Below, piece by piece: positions 45,815-54,843 of a stretch of DNA of 64,000 bases; the stretch's first letter is position 1, and each line of letters starts with the position of its first letter. This DNA comes from JBGSTR01 sp963707135 (lineage in GTDB: Bacteria; Pseudomonadota; Gammaproteobacteria; Chromatiales; Chromatiaceae): the NCBI GenBank assembly GCA_963707135.1, contig CAVPOY010000044.1:62001-126000 (forward strand), in the 5' to 3' direction. A model generated the notes under the pieces. The model was not told the DNA's origin. It saw only the letters and a list, made by a program, of their open reading frames with translations, and searched no databases. A program made the translations under genes and the position numbers.

Positions 45815-46747
45815 ATGAACCTCGCCTTCATCTCGCACCACGCCTGCCGGGAGCACAAAATGGGCGCGCACCATCCGGAGTGTCCGGAGCGTCTTCACGC
45901 CATTCAGGACCGCCTGATCGCCTCCGGCATGGAAATGCTCGTCACTCACTACGACGCGCCCGAGGCGACCCGGGAACAACTGGCCCGGGTCCACGATGAG
46001 GACTACATCCAGGCCATATTCGACGCCGCACCGAAGGCCCAGGACGTGCTGACCTGGGTCGACGGCGACACGGCGATGAACTGCCATACCCTGCCGGCCG
46101 CGCTGCGCTCCGCCGGCGCGGCCGTGCTCGGGGTCGATCTGGTCATGGGCGACAGGCACCACGCCGCGTTCTGCTGCGTGCGCCCGCCGGGACATCATGC
46201 GGAGCGCCGAGCCGCGATGGGGTTCTGCTTCTTCAACAACGTCGCCGTCGGGGCCGCCCACGCGCTCGACCATCATGGTCTGGAGCGGGTTGCGATCGTC
46301 GACTTCGACGTGCACCACGGCAACGGCACCGAGGACATCTTCGTCGGCGACGAGCGGGTGCTGTTCTGCTCCAGCTTCCAGCACCCCTTCTACCCCGGCA
46401 CCGGCGCCGACACCCAGGCGCCCAATATCATCAACGTCCCGCTGCCGCGGATGACCGGCGGGGCCGAGTTCCGGGCCGCGGTCGAGCGGGCCTGGCTGCC
46501 GCGCATCGACGCCTTCGCACCGGAGCTGATCCTGATCTCGGCCGGGTTCGACGGCCACGCCGAGGACGACATGGCCCATTTCAACCTGCGTGAGCCCGAC
46601 TACGCCTGGATCACCCGGGAGTTGCACAACCTGGCGGCGAGGCACGCCCACGAGCGCGTCGTGTCCTGTCTGGAGGGCGGCTACACCCTGTCGGCTCTGG
46701 GCCGGTGCGTGAGCACGCACGTCGATGAGCTGATAGGCCATGCCTGA
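45815..46747 (+). CDS. Histone deacetylase superfamily protein
   Basis: A 310-residue zinc-dependent amidohydrolase of the HDAC/AcuC/acetylpolyamine class, cytoplasmic. Conserved blocks: HHPECPERLHAIQD (19-32), the tandem-histidine site VRPPGHHAERRAAMGFCFFN, the zinc ligands in DFDVHHGNGTEDIF, and SAGFDGHAEDDM near the C-terminus; GGY at the end completes the active site. The sequence is like the class II-type deacetylases of bacteria. It is divergent from the Pat-type acetyltransferase, so reversing lysine acetylation is a good guess; deacetylation of acetylpolyamines is the alternative. Confidence 0.93.
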   Translation: MNLAFISHHACREHKMGAHHPECPERLHAIQDRLIASGMEMLVTHYDAPEATREQLARVHDEDYIQAIFDAAPKAQDVLTWVDGDTAMNCHTLPAALRSAGAAVLGVDLVMGDRHHAAFCCVRPPGHHAERRAAMGFCFFNNVAVGAAHALDHHGLERVAIVDFDVHHGNGTEDIFVGDERVLFCSSFQHPFYPGTGADTQAPNIINVPLPRMTGGAEFRAAVERAWLPRIDAFAPELILISAGFDGHAEDDMAHFNLREPDYAWITRELHNLAARHAHERVVSCLEGGYTLSALGRCVSTHVDELIGHA

Positions 46748-46992
46748 GCCCCGGGGGCCCGGACGGGCGGCGTAACGCCGAAGGGTCCGCCGGGCGGGAG
46801 CAGGCGATGGCGCGTAAGGCAGCGGGCGAGCCGCCGGCCGATCACTGAGCTCCAAATCCGACCTCCTGATGCAAGATTCCCGGGGGAACCGCGCGGCGCG
46901 CCGTCGGATTATACGCCTCGCGGTAATCGGGCGTCGTGATGCCCCGGGCCATTTGATCCCCGGCGGAAACCGGTGGACCCGAAGGACAGGCC

Positions 46993-47289
46993 ATGTCGCG
47001 CCTAGCGCGCTCGCTGCGAACCCTGATCGCCGGCCTATTGGCCTGGCTTGCCCGCTACGTCGGCTGGCTGCTGCTCAGCGCCCTGCTGGCGCTCGGCGCC
47101 GGTACGTTGCTGATGCTGGTCAAGGACTGGACGTTGAAGACTCTCGTTACGTCGATGCTGGTCTGGCCGCTGCTGGCCTTGGGCGCCTTGCTCGCCGCGC
47201 CCGTCGCCCTGTTCCCGGTCGGCCGCGTTTACCTGCTCTCCGCGGTGGGTTGGGCACTGGTCTACACGCTGGCCCTGTCGTTGGCCTGA
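46993..47289 (+). CDS. Small integral membrane protein, unknown function
   Basis: A 98-residue protein, most of it hydrophobic, with two or three likely helices (VGWLLLSALLALGAGTLLML, then LLALGALLAAPVALFPVGRV). The N-terminus is basic (SRLARSLRTL), which fits an inside orientation. GGACAGGCC precedes the start. It is not recognised and has no close neighbour in an operon. The open frame, hydrophobic profile and position between two known genes support it moderately. Confidence 0.55.
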   Translation: MSRLARSLRTLIAGLLAWLARYVGWLLLSALLALGAGTLLMLVKDWTLKTLVTSMLVWPLLALGALLAAPVALFPVGRVYLLSAVGWALVYTLALSLA

Positions 47290-47513
47290 AGCCGTGCCTG
47301 GTGGCGCCGCGTGAGACGGGCAGCGTCGATACCAGGCCGCAGAGATAGCGGACGGGCTATTGGGTTCGCGGGCCATGACACCCATCTGAATCCCGTTTCG
47401 CCTCGTGATCCATCCGGATGGCGGGGCGTACGCTGACACACGACTGGCGCGTTCGTGACGCCGCCGATCCGCATCGGAATCAAGACCACCCCAATCAAGG
47501 AGAACAAGGAGAC

Positions 47514-48296
47514 ATGAGAACCGCCGCCTACTGCCTCTCGATTGCCCTGGCCGCCCCCATCGCGGCAACCGCCGAGGTACGGACAGAACGTGTCGAATAC
47601 AAGGACGGCGACACCGTCCTGACCGGCTACCTGAGCTATGACGATGCCGTCACGGATCCCCGGCCCGGCGTGCTCGTCGTACACGAGTGGTGGGGGCTGA
47701 ACGACTACGCCAAGCACCGTGCCGAGATGCTCGCCGAAAAGGGCTACGTGGCGTTCGCCGCGGACATGTACGGGGAGAACAAGGTCACCACCCATGCCGC
47801 CGATGCGAAGGGTTGGATGATGCAGATCACCGAGAATGTCGATGCCTGGCAGCGGCGGGCCATGTCAGGACTCGAAGTGCTGAAGTCCAGCGACAAGGTC
47901 GACCCCGACCGCGTGGCGGCGATCGGCTACTGCTTCGGCGGGGCCACGGTGATGCAGCTTGCCTATGCCGGCGCCGATCTGGACGGCGTGGTCAGCTTCC
48001 ATGGCAGCCTGCCCCCCGCCACCCCGGAGCAGCAGAAGAACATCCGCACGCCGATCCTTGTCGCCCATGGCGCGGAAGACAGCTTCGTTCCGGCCGAGCG
48101 GGTGGCGGCGTTCCAGGAGGCACTCGAGGCGGCGGGCGCCGACTGGCAGATGGTGATCTACTCGGGTGCCCGTCACGGTTTCACCAATCCTGGCGCGGAA
48201 GGCTACGGTCTCGACGGCGTCAAGTACGATCCGAAGGCCGACGCGCGCTCCTGGGAGCTGATGGGCGACTTCTTCGACGAGATCTTCGCCGACTAG
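47514..48296 (+). CDS. Exported dienelactone hydrolase family protein
   Basis: A 260-residue alpha/beta hydrolase. A signal peptide (AAYCLSIALAAPIAATAE) follows a strong ribosome-binding site, AAGGAGAACAAGGAGAC. The DLH triad is visible: cysteine in IGYCFGGATVMQ, aspartate in AHGAEDSFVPAE and histidine in SGARHGFTNPGAE; the oxyanion region VVHEWWGLNDYAKHRAEML is typical. DLH enzymes hydrolyse lactones or small esters; periplasmic homologues are common in proteobacteria and have unknown substrates. It ends two or so bases before the photolyase sequence begins, so the two may be cotranscribed. Confidence 0.92.
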   Translation: MRTAAYCLSIALAAPIAATAEVRTERVEYKDGDTVLTGYLSYDDAVTDPRPGVLVVHEWWGLNDYAKHRAEMLAEKGYVAFAADMYGENKVTTHAADAKGWMMQITENVDAWQRRAMSGLEVLKSSDKVDPDRVAAIGYCFGGATVMQLAYAGADLDGVVSFHGSLPPATPEQQKNIRTPILVAHGAEDSFVPAERVAAFQEALEAAGADWQMVIYSGARHGFTNPGAEGYGLDGVKYDPKADARSWELMGDFFDEIFAD

Positions 48297-48299
48297 TGG

Positions 48300-49773
48300 T
48301 GCACCCGTCGCCCGCCCCGGCGGAAGGCGCCCAGCGGGCGAAACGGCAGTCGTCTGGCTCAGGCGCGACCTGCGCCTGGACGACAACCCCGCCTTGCGCG
48401 GCGCACTCGACTGCTGCGAACGCGTCGTGCCGCTGTATGTACACGCCCCCTCGGAGGAGGCACCCTGGGAACCGGGCGCTGCCAGTCGCTGGTGGCTTTA
48501 CGGGAGCCTCGAGGCGCTCGACCGGTCGCTTCGAGGCCTGGGAAGCCGACTGGTCATCGCCCGCGGCGACAGTCTCGCGGAGCTGCGCCGGGTCGCGCGG
48601 GAGGCGTCGGCGACCCGGGTGTTCTGGAACCGTCTTTACGACCCGTCGACCCGCGAGCGCGACACCCGGATCAAGCAGGCGCTGAGGTCCGACGGTCTGC
48701 GCTGCGCCAGCAGCAACGGCGCGCTGCTCTTCGAACCCTGGGAGATCCGGAACCGCGCTGGCGAGCCCTACCGGGTCTTCAGCGCCTTCTGGCGGGCCTG
48801 CCTGGACAAGCTGCCTGGAATCGCCGCGGAACCGGCCCCGTCGAACCTGCCGGAGGTACCCCCGGGCCTGAGCAGCCTTTCCATCGATTCCCTCGGCCTG
48901 ATGCCCCGGGTTCGATGGGACGAGGGACTGGCCGAGCGGTGGGCACCGGGGGAGGCCGCGGCCCTCGCCCGTTCCGCTGGATTTCTCGACCTCGACGCCA
49001 CTGGATACGGCGAGCGGCGCGACATCCCGGCCGTCGCCGGCACTTCCCGCCTCTCGCCGCACCTGCACTTCGGCGAGATCAGCCCGCGGAGGCTCGTCGC
49101 CATGGCGGCAGAGCGCTTCGGAGCCCTCGCGTCGGGCCCGGCGGAGGCGTTCGTTCGCGAGCTGGGCTGGCGCGAGTTCGCCCACCACCTGATCCACCAT
49201 TTCCCGCACACCGTGGATCACCCACTGGACCCGCGCTACGAGAGCTTCCCCTGGCGCGACGGCGCCTCCCCCGCCCTGCTCGCGGATTGGCAACAGGGCC
49301 GTACCGGCATTCCGCTGGTCGACGCCGGGATGCGCGAGCTCTGGCACACGGGTTGGATGCACAACCGGGTGCGGATGATCGTGGCGTCGTTCCTCACCAA
49401 GAACCTGCGCCTACCCTGGCAACTGGGGGCACGCTGGTTCTGGGACACCCTGGTCGACGCGGACCTCGCGAACAACAGCTTCGGGTGGCAGTGGACGGCC
49501 GGCTGCGGCGCCGACGCGGCGCCCTATTTCAGGGTCTTCAATCCGGTACGGCAGGGCGAGCGGTTCGACCCGGACGGCGCCTATGTGCGCCGCTGGTGCC
49601 CCGAGCTCGCGGGGTTGCCGTCCAGGCACATCCACCAGCCTTGGACCGCCGCGGCACAGGTTCTGGACGCCTCCGGCGTGACCCTGGGCCGAGACTACCC
49701 GAAGCCCATCGTCGATCTCGGCCGTTCGCGCGAAGAGGCCTTGGAGGCCTACCAGATGTTGACACGCGCTTGA
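48300..49773 (+). CDS. phrB: Deoxyribodipyrimidine photolyase / cryptochrome family protein
   Basis: A DNA photolyase of about 475 residues. The N-terminal photolyase alpha/beta domain starts with TAVVWLRRDLRLDDNPALRG, coded from 48343, but no ATG, GTG or TTG lies upstream in that frame; a GTG at 48299 is in the next frame, so an indel between 48300 and 48343 is likely. The first start codon in frame is TTG 48394, too late. The FAD domain is complete: HLHFGEISPRR, LGWREFAHHLIHHFP, DAGMRELWHTGWMHNRVRM and GWQWTAGCGADAAPYFRVFN. It repairs UV pyrimidine dimers using blue light. Its placement just after the DLH gene fits an operon. Confidence 0.88.
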
Positions 49774-49840
49774 GCTCACCGGTCCTGCCGCCAAAGCGCC
49801 GACACATTTCGAACAGATCTCTCAGGGGGTACGAAACAGT

Positions 49841-50376
49841 TGGCCGTCATCCTGAGCAAGGGCGAGGTCGAGCGCGAGCGTTTCCAGACCCAAGAACCGT
49901 TCCGCGAAGTACTTGGCCTGATGCGCGGCGAGATCGACCCCCGGGGATCGCCGTTCAGGAGGAGCTCGACCCGTATCTGCCGCCAATTGAAACGGGGCGG
50001 GTGGAGATTCTGCAGGTGATGTATGAACCTGCTGGTCAACGCCGTTCGCGCCCTGTCGGAGGTTCCGCGCGAGGAGCGGACGATCCGCATGCGCGCCAAG
50101 CGGCAAGGCCCGGATGCCGCGCTGCTCACCATCGAGGACAGCGGTCCCGGCATCGCCCCCGATGAGATCTCAAGGGTCTTCGAGCCCTTCTTCACCACCA
50201 AGCCCGGTGGCCTGGGGATGCGCCTCGCCATCTGCCGGCGCATCGTGGACGCCCAGGGAGGGCGAATCTGGGGCGAGCACGGCGCCCAGGGAGCGAGGTT
50301 TTGCTGCACCCTGCCGCTGCCCGGGCCGGACCGCAGCCATGATTGGCGCGGAAGAAGTCGTCTATGTCGTCGGTGA
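49841..50376 (+). pseudogene. Sensor histidine kinase remnant (FixL/NtrB-like)
   Basis: Pieces in different frames add up to the C-terminal half of a kinase: FREVLGLMRGEIDPRG, then PYLPPIETGRVEILQV, then NLLVNAVRALSEV (N box), EDSGPGIAPDEISRVFEPFF (G1 and F boxes) and AICRRIVDAQGGRIWGEHGA. The sensor and most of the dimerisation domain are gone, and at least one frame change lies near 49950-50020. The intact frame starts at ATG 50023. It is followed by a truncated receiver, so an operon was lost here. Confidence 0.7.
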
Positions 50377-50392
50377 CCCAGCCGCCGCAGAA
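50338..50392 (+). pseudogene. Truncated receiver-domain start of a response regulator
   Basis: ATG 50339 begins AMIGAEEVVYVVGDPAA, which resembles the beginning of FixJ/NarL-type regulators (VVYVVDDDPAV); similarity stops after about 15 codons. It directly follows the kinase remnant, as the regulator would in a two-component operon. Confidence 0.4.
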
Positions 50393-50734
50393 ACCACCGG
50401 CCTGGGGGAGCATCCGTTCGCCATCGAGGTAGCAGCCGATGCGATGCGGGTAGAAGCTGACATAGCCTGCGATCCGTAAATCCCTACGTTGCCGTCCATA
50501 GCCCTGGGTCCGGGCGTCTGCGGAGCAAGTCCACGGGGATGCCCCGGGATGACGAGCCGGTGGTTTTCCGTAATGGAGCGGGAACAATGCGCTGGGAAAG
50601 GCGAGCCTGTTACGCGGACATCAGTGACCTCGCTCGGCAGAGTGCTGATCCCGCACCTGGCGGCAAGGACTTTCCAGTCCCCGATACCCCATGGCACGCC
50701 TTATCTAGCGTTCCCATGGATCCTGCATCAGACC
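50393..50734. other. Non-coding or decayed sequence
   Basis: An antisense frame at 50330-50587 (with SFYPHRIGCYLDGERMLPQA) is open and has a slightly protein-like middle, but I could not identify it. Otherwise no gene is seen. Confidence 0.3.
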
Positions 50735-51709
50735 CTAAAAACGGATATTAAAGGTTGCTCCGAGAAATGGCGCCGTCTCGTAATCGTCTCGCGCTAATCG
50801 CCGACCTTGGGAGTCCTCGAGGCGCAGCTCGCCGTTGAGCTTGACACCGCCGATCGCGCTGATTTGCAGATCGCGCCCCCGGCTGTAGGTAGCGCTGAGA
50901 TACACGGGGATGGAGCGGTCTTCCCCTACGCCGTCCGGAGCGGGGCCGCTGTCGTCCAGACGAAAACGCAGCGACTCGTACCGACCTCCTAGACCGAAGC
51001 TCCAGGTGTCGGACAAGCGATAGTTGAGGGTCAGGCCGGGTCCTTCGGTCGCGCCCAAACCGCGTCCCGTCTCCAGGCTTATCCGATCGGTGATCTTCCA
51101 ATCGACGATCAGGATGGGAAAGATGCTGACGCTATCCTCAATCTGGGTCAAAACGCCGAGGCCGGGTCCGATGGTCAGGCTGTCGTTGAAGCGATAGGAG
51201 ACACCGGCAAGCGCCCCGCCCGTTGCTGAATCTTCGGAGCTGGCGCCGGATTCGCCGTAGAACCGCAGCGTGGGGATGGCGAACAGCGTCCATTGTTCGT
51301 CGAAGGCCCAGGTCACGGGAAGACTGAACCTCAGTTGGTCGATGCGATCCCAGGGCGTTTCCACGAAGCCGAGGTCACCGGAGAAGTCGTATCGATCACG
51401 CCCCGCGCCGACCGAGAACGAAACTCGGCGCCGTGGTCCCATCGAGTAGGATATGCCTCCTTGGAGGAAGAAGCGGTCGATGTCGAACTTTCCGCCGCCG
51501 TCTAGATCGCCGTTGAACTGGTGGACATACCCGCCGCGTGCGGAGGAGGACCACGGGGATTTCGCGTCCGGTCGCCTCTCCCCCGTGTTGTCAGCAGCAA
51601 GCAGCGCACCCGGACAGCAGGATGCAAGGAGCGCGAGGGTTGGCAGCCGGGTTTGTGACCCGGATGTTCTCTTCTTCGTTTTTCCAGTCTGGAAGGCAGG
51701 CGGTTTCAT
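50735..51709 (-). CDS. Outer-membrane beta-barrel protein, unknown function
   Basis: A 324-residue exported protein. The likely start is the ATG at 51709 (KPPAFQTGKTKKRT), followed by a signal peptide (LPTLALLASCCPGALLA). The rest alternates aromatic and polar residues in amphipathic strands (RVSFSVGAGRDRYDFSGDLG, then LRFSLPVTWAFDEQWTLFAI, then TWSFGLGGRYESLRFRLD), ending in the phenylalanine of ATFNIRF, as needed for BAM recognition. It resembles DUF6268-type barrels. An outer-membrane location is well supported; its role is unknown. It is transcribed away from the SOUL gene. Confidence 0.8.
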   Translation of the reverse strand: MKPPAFQTGKTKKRTSGSQTRLPTLALLASCCPGALLAADNTGERRPDAKSPWSSSARGGYVHQFNGDLDGGGKFDIDRFFLQGGISYSMGPRRRVSFSVGAGRDRYDFSGDLGFVETPWDRIDQLRFSLPVTWAFDEQWTLFAIPTLRFYGESGASSEDSATGGALAGVSYRFNDSLTIGPGLGVLTQIEDSVSIFPILIVDWKITDRISLETGRGLGATEGPGLTLNYRLSDTWSFGLGGRYESLRFRLDDSGPAPDGVGEDRSIPVYLSATYSRGRDLQISAIGGVKLNGELRLEDSQGRRLARDDYETAPFLGATFNIRF

Positions 51710-51930
51710 CAGTGTGTTTCTTCGGGCTCGAACCCAATCTAGTGACGACAATCGGCGATTGCAGAGAAACAGAGACGGCAGTGAATCGTTACCGTCTTAA
51801 ACTCGGCATCAAAGATCCTTTGTTGTTACGGGTGGGGGATATGGGCGCTGCGGAGAACGAATTCCACCGCCGCGGGCATTCTGACGCTGGTCTCCGAACC
51901 GACCGTAGATGGGGTTTCAGGAATCAAGAA
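51710..51930. other. Divergent promoter region
   Basis: About 220 bases between the barrel gene and the SOUL gene's likely start. The stretch near 51700-51800 is AT-richer than its surroundings. No repeats seen. Confidence 0.4.
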
Positions 51931-52612
51931 ATGTCAAAGTCTCTCATCTCAAAAACCATATTCACCAACAGCCATTGGATGGCCGTGCTTATCGGTATCC
52001 TTCCGCTGCTCGCAGGGGACAAACCTAATGGCAATCGAAGAACCCACATACGAGGTGGTGAAAAGCTACCCCGAGTTCGAGCTGCGCCGCTACGAGCCGT
52101 TTCTTGTCGCAGAGACCGAGGTCGACGGGGACTTCGACGACGTGGGAAGCCAGGCTTTCCGCATCCTCGCCGCTTACATCTTCGGCGAAAACAAGTCCCA
52201 GGCGAAGATGGAGATGACCGCCCCGGTCAACCAGCGCCCGGCAGCGGGGGAGGGTGAGAAGATGGCGATGACCGCACCTGTCACGCAGCGTTCGAAGGGC
52301 ATCGGCGGTTCGGACACCTTCGTTCTGAGCTTCGTCATGCCGTCCGGCTACAGCCTGGATAGCCTGCCCGTGCCCCTTGACCCTCGGGTTCTCCTTCGCG
52401 AGGAGCCCGCAAAGGTTATGGCCGTTCGAAGCTACTCGGGTCGGTGGACCGAGGCCAATTACCGCGAGAACGAGTCCCTACTCCTGGCGGCGGTCGAAAA
52501 GGCCGGCCTTACGCCGGTGGCTGCGCCTGTATACGCTCGCTACAACTCACCTTTCTCGCTTCCGCTCCTGCGCCGCAACGAAGCCATGGTCGAGGTGAGT
52601 GGGGTGGAGTAA
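51931..52612 (+). CDS. SOUL-family heme-binding protein, exported
   Basis: A SOUL/HBP-like protein. The uninterrupted frame from ATG 52028 gives 194 residues: EEPTYEVVKSYPEFELRRYE near the start, then KMEMTAPVNQRP and KMAMTAPVTQRS, a duplicated motif of the family, and AVEKAGLTPVAAPVYARYNS. Upstream, ATG 51931 opens a signal peptide (NSHWMAVLIGILPLLAG) in a different frame that would join as AMAIEEP, a common SOUL junction, so a one-base error near 52022 probably hides the true start. Family members bind heme or other tetrapyrroles. No operon partner. Confidence 0.88.
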
Positions 52613-52632
52613 CGGACTGCCCTGCGGGAACC

Positions 52633-52809
52633 TTGACTCCGGCCGCGGTGATCGCCGCATTGGATGCCTTCGATGCCGGGCTCTATTTCGCCGATGCCCT
52701 GCACCTGGCACGCAACTCGCTCGCGACGTCATTCCTGAACTTCGACGGGCGGCTCGCAAATCGCCCAAAGGGTCTTGCGCTGGAACCGACGGTCGAGTGG
52801 ATCGGTTGA
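52633..52809 (+). pseudogene. C-terminal fragment of a VapC-type PIN-domain toxin
   Basis: The end of a frame running through 52809 reads FDAGLYFADALHLARNSLAT then FLNFDGRLANRPKGLALEP, the PIN-domain pattern around the third acidic residue (ADALHLA) and the FDxxL strand. The first two thirds of the PIN fold and any antitoxin are missing. It is a remnant, not an active toxin. Confidence 0.6.
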
Positions 52810-52928
52810 TCGCGGCCGGGCTGGAACCGGCAGGGAGCACCTCTTCCGTCTTCCAGCGCCTTCAACAGCAGATCGATCCCCCACTCCAACTGCAATTTCG
52901 TGGTAAGCCTCCGCTTCTCGTTGCGGGG

Positions 52929-53200
52929 TCAGAAACGTCCAGCCCCAGGCGGAAATCCGCGAGCAGCGGCCTCTTTCAGCCTGACCTCTGCTGCCTCATA
53001 GTCGCCCAGATGCGCCCGCATCAGGCTCTTCCAGAGCCTGCCGTGGTTGGGGACGAAGAAGTGCAGCAGCTCGTGGACGATCACGTAGTCCCAAAGCTGC
53101 GGGTCGAGCGCGAGCAGCTCGGCGTTGAAGTTCAAGTGACCGTTGGTCGAACAGGAGGCCCATTTGTTATGCATGGGACGGATGCCGAGCCACGCGACCT
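52929..53200 (-). pseudogene. C-terminal fragment of a YgjP/M48-type metallopeptidase
   Basis: The minus strand encodes QVAWLGIRPMHNKWASCSTN followed by DPQLWDYVIVHELLHFFVPN and a NHGRLWKSL segment: the WASC and HELxHxxxxNH signatures of the YgjP (DUF45) family, with two metal-binding histidines and the later one. The N-terminal half is absent, replaced by the HsdR-like fragment. YgjP-like genes commonly follow type I restriction operons, which fits its neighbour. The metal site is intact but the protein is truncated. Confidence 0.7.
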
Positions 53201-53545
53201 GTCACATCGAGCCTCTCAGCCCACTGGCTGGACCCGCGCCTTGAAGGCCAGCTTCTGATCCATCCGAGGCATCCGGTTAGATCCGCGTCGGCCTTTTCCA
53301 GCAGGGTGAACAGCTCGTCCACCAGTGCCGTCACCCGTTCCAGGTCCTCGGTCTCGGCGAAGATGGCGAAGGTCACCCGCTTGCGCAGCTCGCGCAGGGC
53401 GTTCTCGCTCTTCTTCCAGTTGGGCAGATCCGTGAACGCCTGCCGGACCTTGCGGCTGACCGCTTCCGCATTCCCGATCCCCGTGTCGATCAGGGTGCGG
53501 GCGAACGGGCAGTGGTCTCGATACTGGCAGGATGATCTAAAGCAA
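53201..53545 (-). pseudogene. hsdR: C-terminal fragment of a type I restriction enzyme R subunit
   Basis: The minus-strand frame reads PFARTLIDTGIGNAEAVSRK, then VRQAFTDLPNWKKSENALRE and LRKRVTFAIFAETEDLERVT, then LVDELFTLLEKADAD, the characteristic HsdR tail. The preceding nuclease and motor domains are not present, and the last part of the open frame (to 53167) is unrelated. With the YgjP fragment it marks the remains of a type I restriction-modification operon. Confidence 0.65.
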
Positions 53546-53835
53546 GCGGCGTGACAGATTCAAGGACCACATCAGTTTGGATCGCACCCGCGCTGCCCTG
53601 CCGTGAAAAACTGAAACGAAAGTCCATGCGAAAAGGTCACGCGAAATTGACCACTACCAACGCCTCGGAGTAACAGTGCAAGTTCCCGCGTCGCTTCGCT
53701 CCGAGAAATGGCCGCCAACGCCCGGATTGGCCGGCCGTCCTCAGGCGGAAAGGGTGTCCGTCTTGCGTGGTATGCGCACGGATGCGTTGCGCCATAGGCT
53801 GAACCCTTTCGGGCAAAATCAGACGGGAAAGCGTA

Positions 53836-54699
53836 ATGACCCAGACCACCGAGGCGAAAACACTGGCGCTTACCGCGCTGGCCATGGTGGCCTTCGCCGC
53901 CAACTCCTTGCTGTGCCGGATCGCGCTCGGCAGCCAGACCATCGACGCGGCGAGCTTCACCACCGTGCGTCTGGCTTCGGGCGCGCTCATGCTGTGGCTG
54001 ATCGTGCGCAGCCGCGGCGCGCCGGACAGCAGGCCCCACGACAGCGATTGGTTGGCTGCCGCGATGCTGTTCCTCTACGCGGTCACCTTTTCCTTCGCCT
54101 ACATGACGCTCAGCGCCGGCACCGGTGCGCTCATCCTGTTCGGTGTCGTGCAGCTGACCATGATCTTCGCAGGACTGCGCGGCGGTGAGCACTTCTCCGG
54201 CCCGTCCTGGGCGGGCCTGGCGATGGCGCTGGCGGGGCTCGCCTACCTGGTTTCACCGGGAGTAACCGCGCCGGAACCCGGCGGGGCACTCCTGATGGCC
54301 GTGGCGGGGATCGGTTGGGGGATCTATTCGTTGCGCGGCCGCGGCGTGGCTAATCCGCTGCGCTCGACGGCATGCAATTTCCTCCTGACGGTACCGCTGG
54401 CGCTGATGGTCAGCCTGGCCCTGGCCGGCGATTTCCACGCCGATTCGCGGGGTCTGGCGCTTGCGGTCATCTCCGGGGCCGTCGCCTCCGGGCTCGGTTA
54501 CGTCATCTGGTATTCCGCGCTGCGAGGACTTAGCGCCACCAGCGCCGCGACAGTGCAGCTTTCGGTACCCGTTATCGCCGCGTTCGGGGGCGTTCTGTTC
54601 CTGTCCGAGGCGGTTACGCCGAGACTTCTGGTCGCCTCGGCGGCCATTCTTGGCGGTATTGCAATCGTGCTGACGCAGCGCAACTCCGTCAAAAAGTAG
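53836..54699 (+). CDS. EamA/DMT family transporter
   Basis: A 287-residue ten-helix transporter with the EamA duplication: the first half from ALTALAMVAFAANSLLCRIA, the second from LLMAVAGIGWGIYSLRGRGV, ending ILGGIAIVLTQRNS. Members export amino acids, nucleosides or other metabolites. GGGAAAGCGT precedes the start. It sits between decayed genes and the tRNA-Gly fragment, and is intact. The bidirectional terminator at 54757-54784 closes it. Substrate unknown. Confidence 0.9.
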   Translation: MTQTTEAKTLALTALAMVAFAANSLLCRIALGSQTIDAASFTTVRLASGALMLWLIVRSRGAPDSRPHDSDWLAAAMLFLYAVTFSFAYMTLSAGTGALILFGVVQLTMIFAGLRGGEHFSGPSWAGLAMALAGLAYLVSPGVTAPEPGGALLMAVAGIGWGIYSLRGRGVANPLRSTACNFLLTVPLALMVSLALAGDFHADSRGLALAVISGAVASGLGYVIWYSALRGLSATSAATVQLSVPVIAAFGGVLFLSEAVTPRLLVASAAILGGIAIVLTQRNSVKK

Positions 54700-54756
54700 C
54701 TGGTACCGGGTCGAACAGCCGCGGACGATGCGCTGAGGCGTGGACGGAAGGTCTAA

Positions 54757-54784
54757 CAAAAAGCCCCTCGTATGAGGGGCTTTT
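54757..54784. terminator. Bidirectional intrinsic terminator
   Basis: AGCCCCTC, loop GTAT, GAGGGGCT, with an A-run to the left and TTTT to the right. It can end the DMT transporter transcript and, on the minus strand, the transcript of a tRNA whose 3' end is only 12 bases away. Confidence 0.9.
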
Positions 54785-54795
54785 ATCGAGGAAAT

Positions 54796-54843
<48 letters not shown>

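Noticed and set aside
50330..50587. A minus-strand gene with SFYPHRIGCYLDGERMLPQA
   Set aside because: The stretch looks slightly protein-like, but it is antisense to the kinase/regulator remnant, matches no family I recognise and has no credible start.
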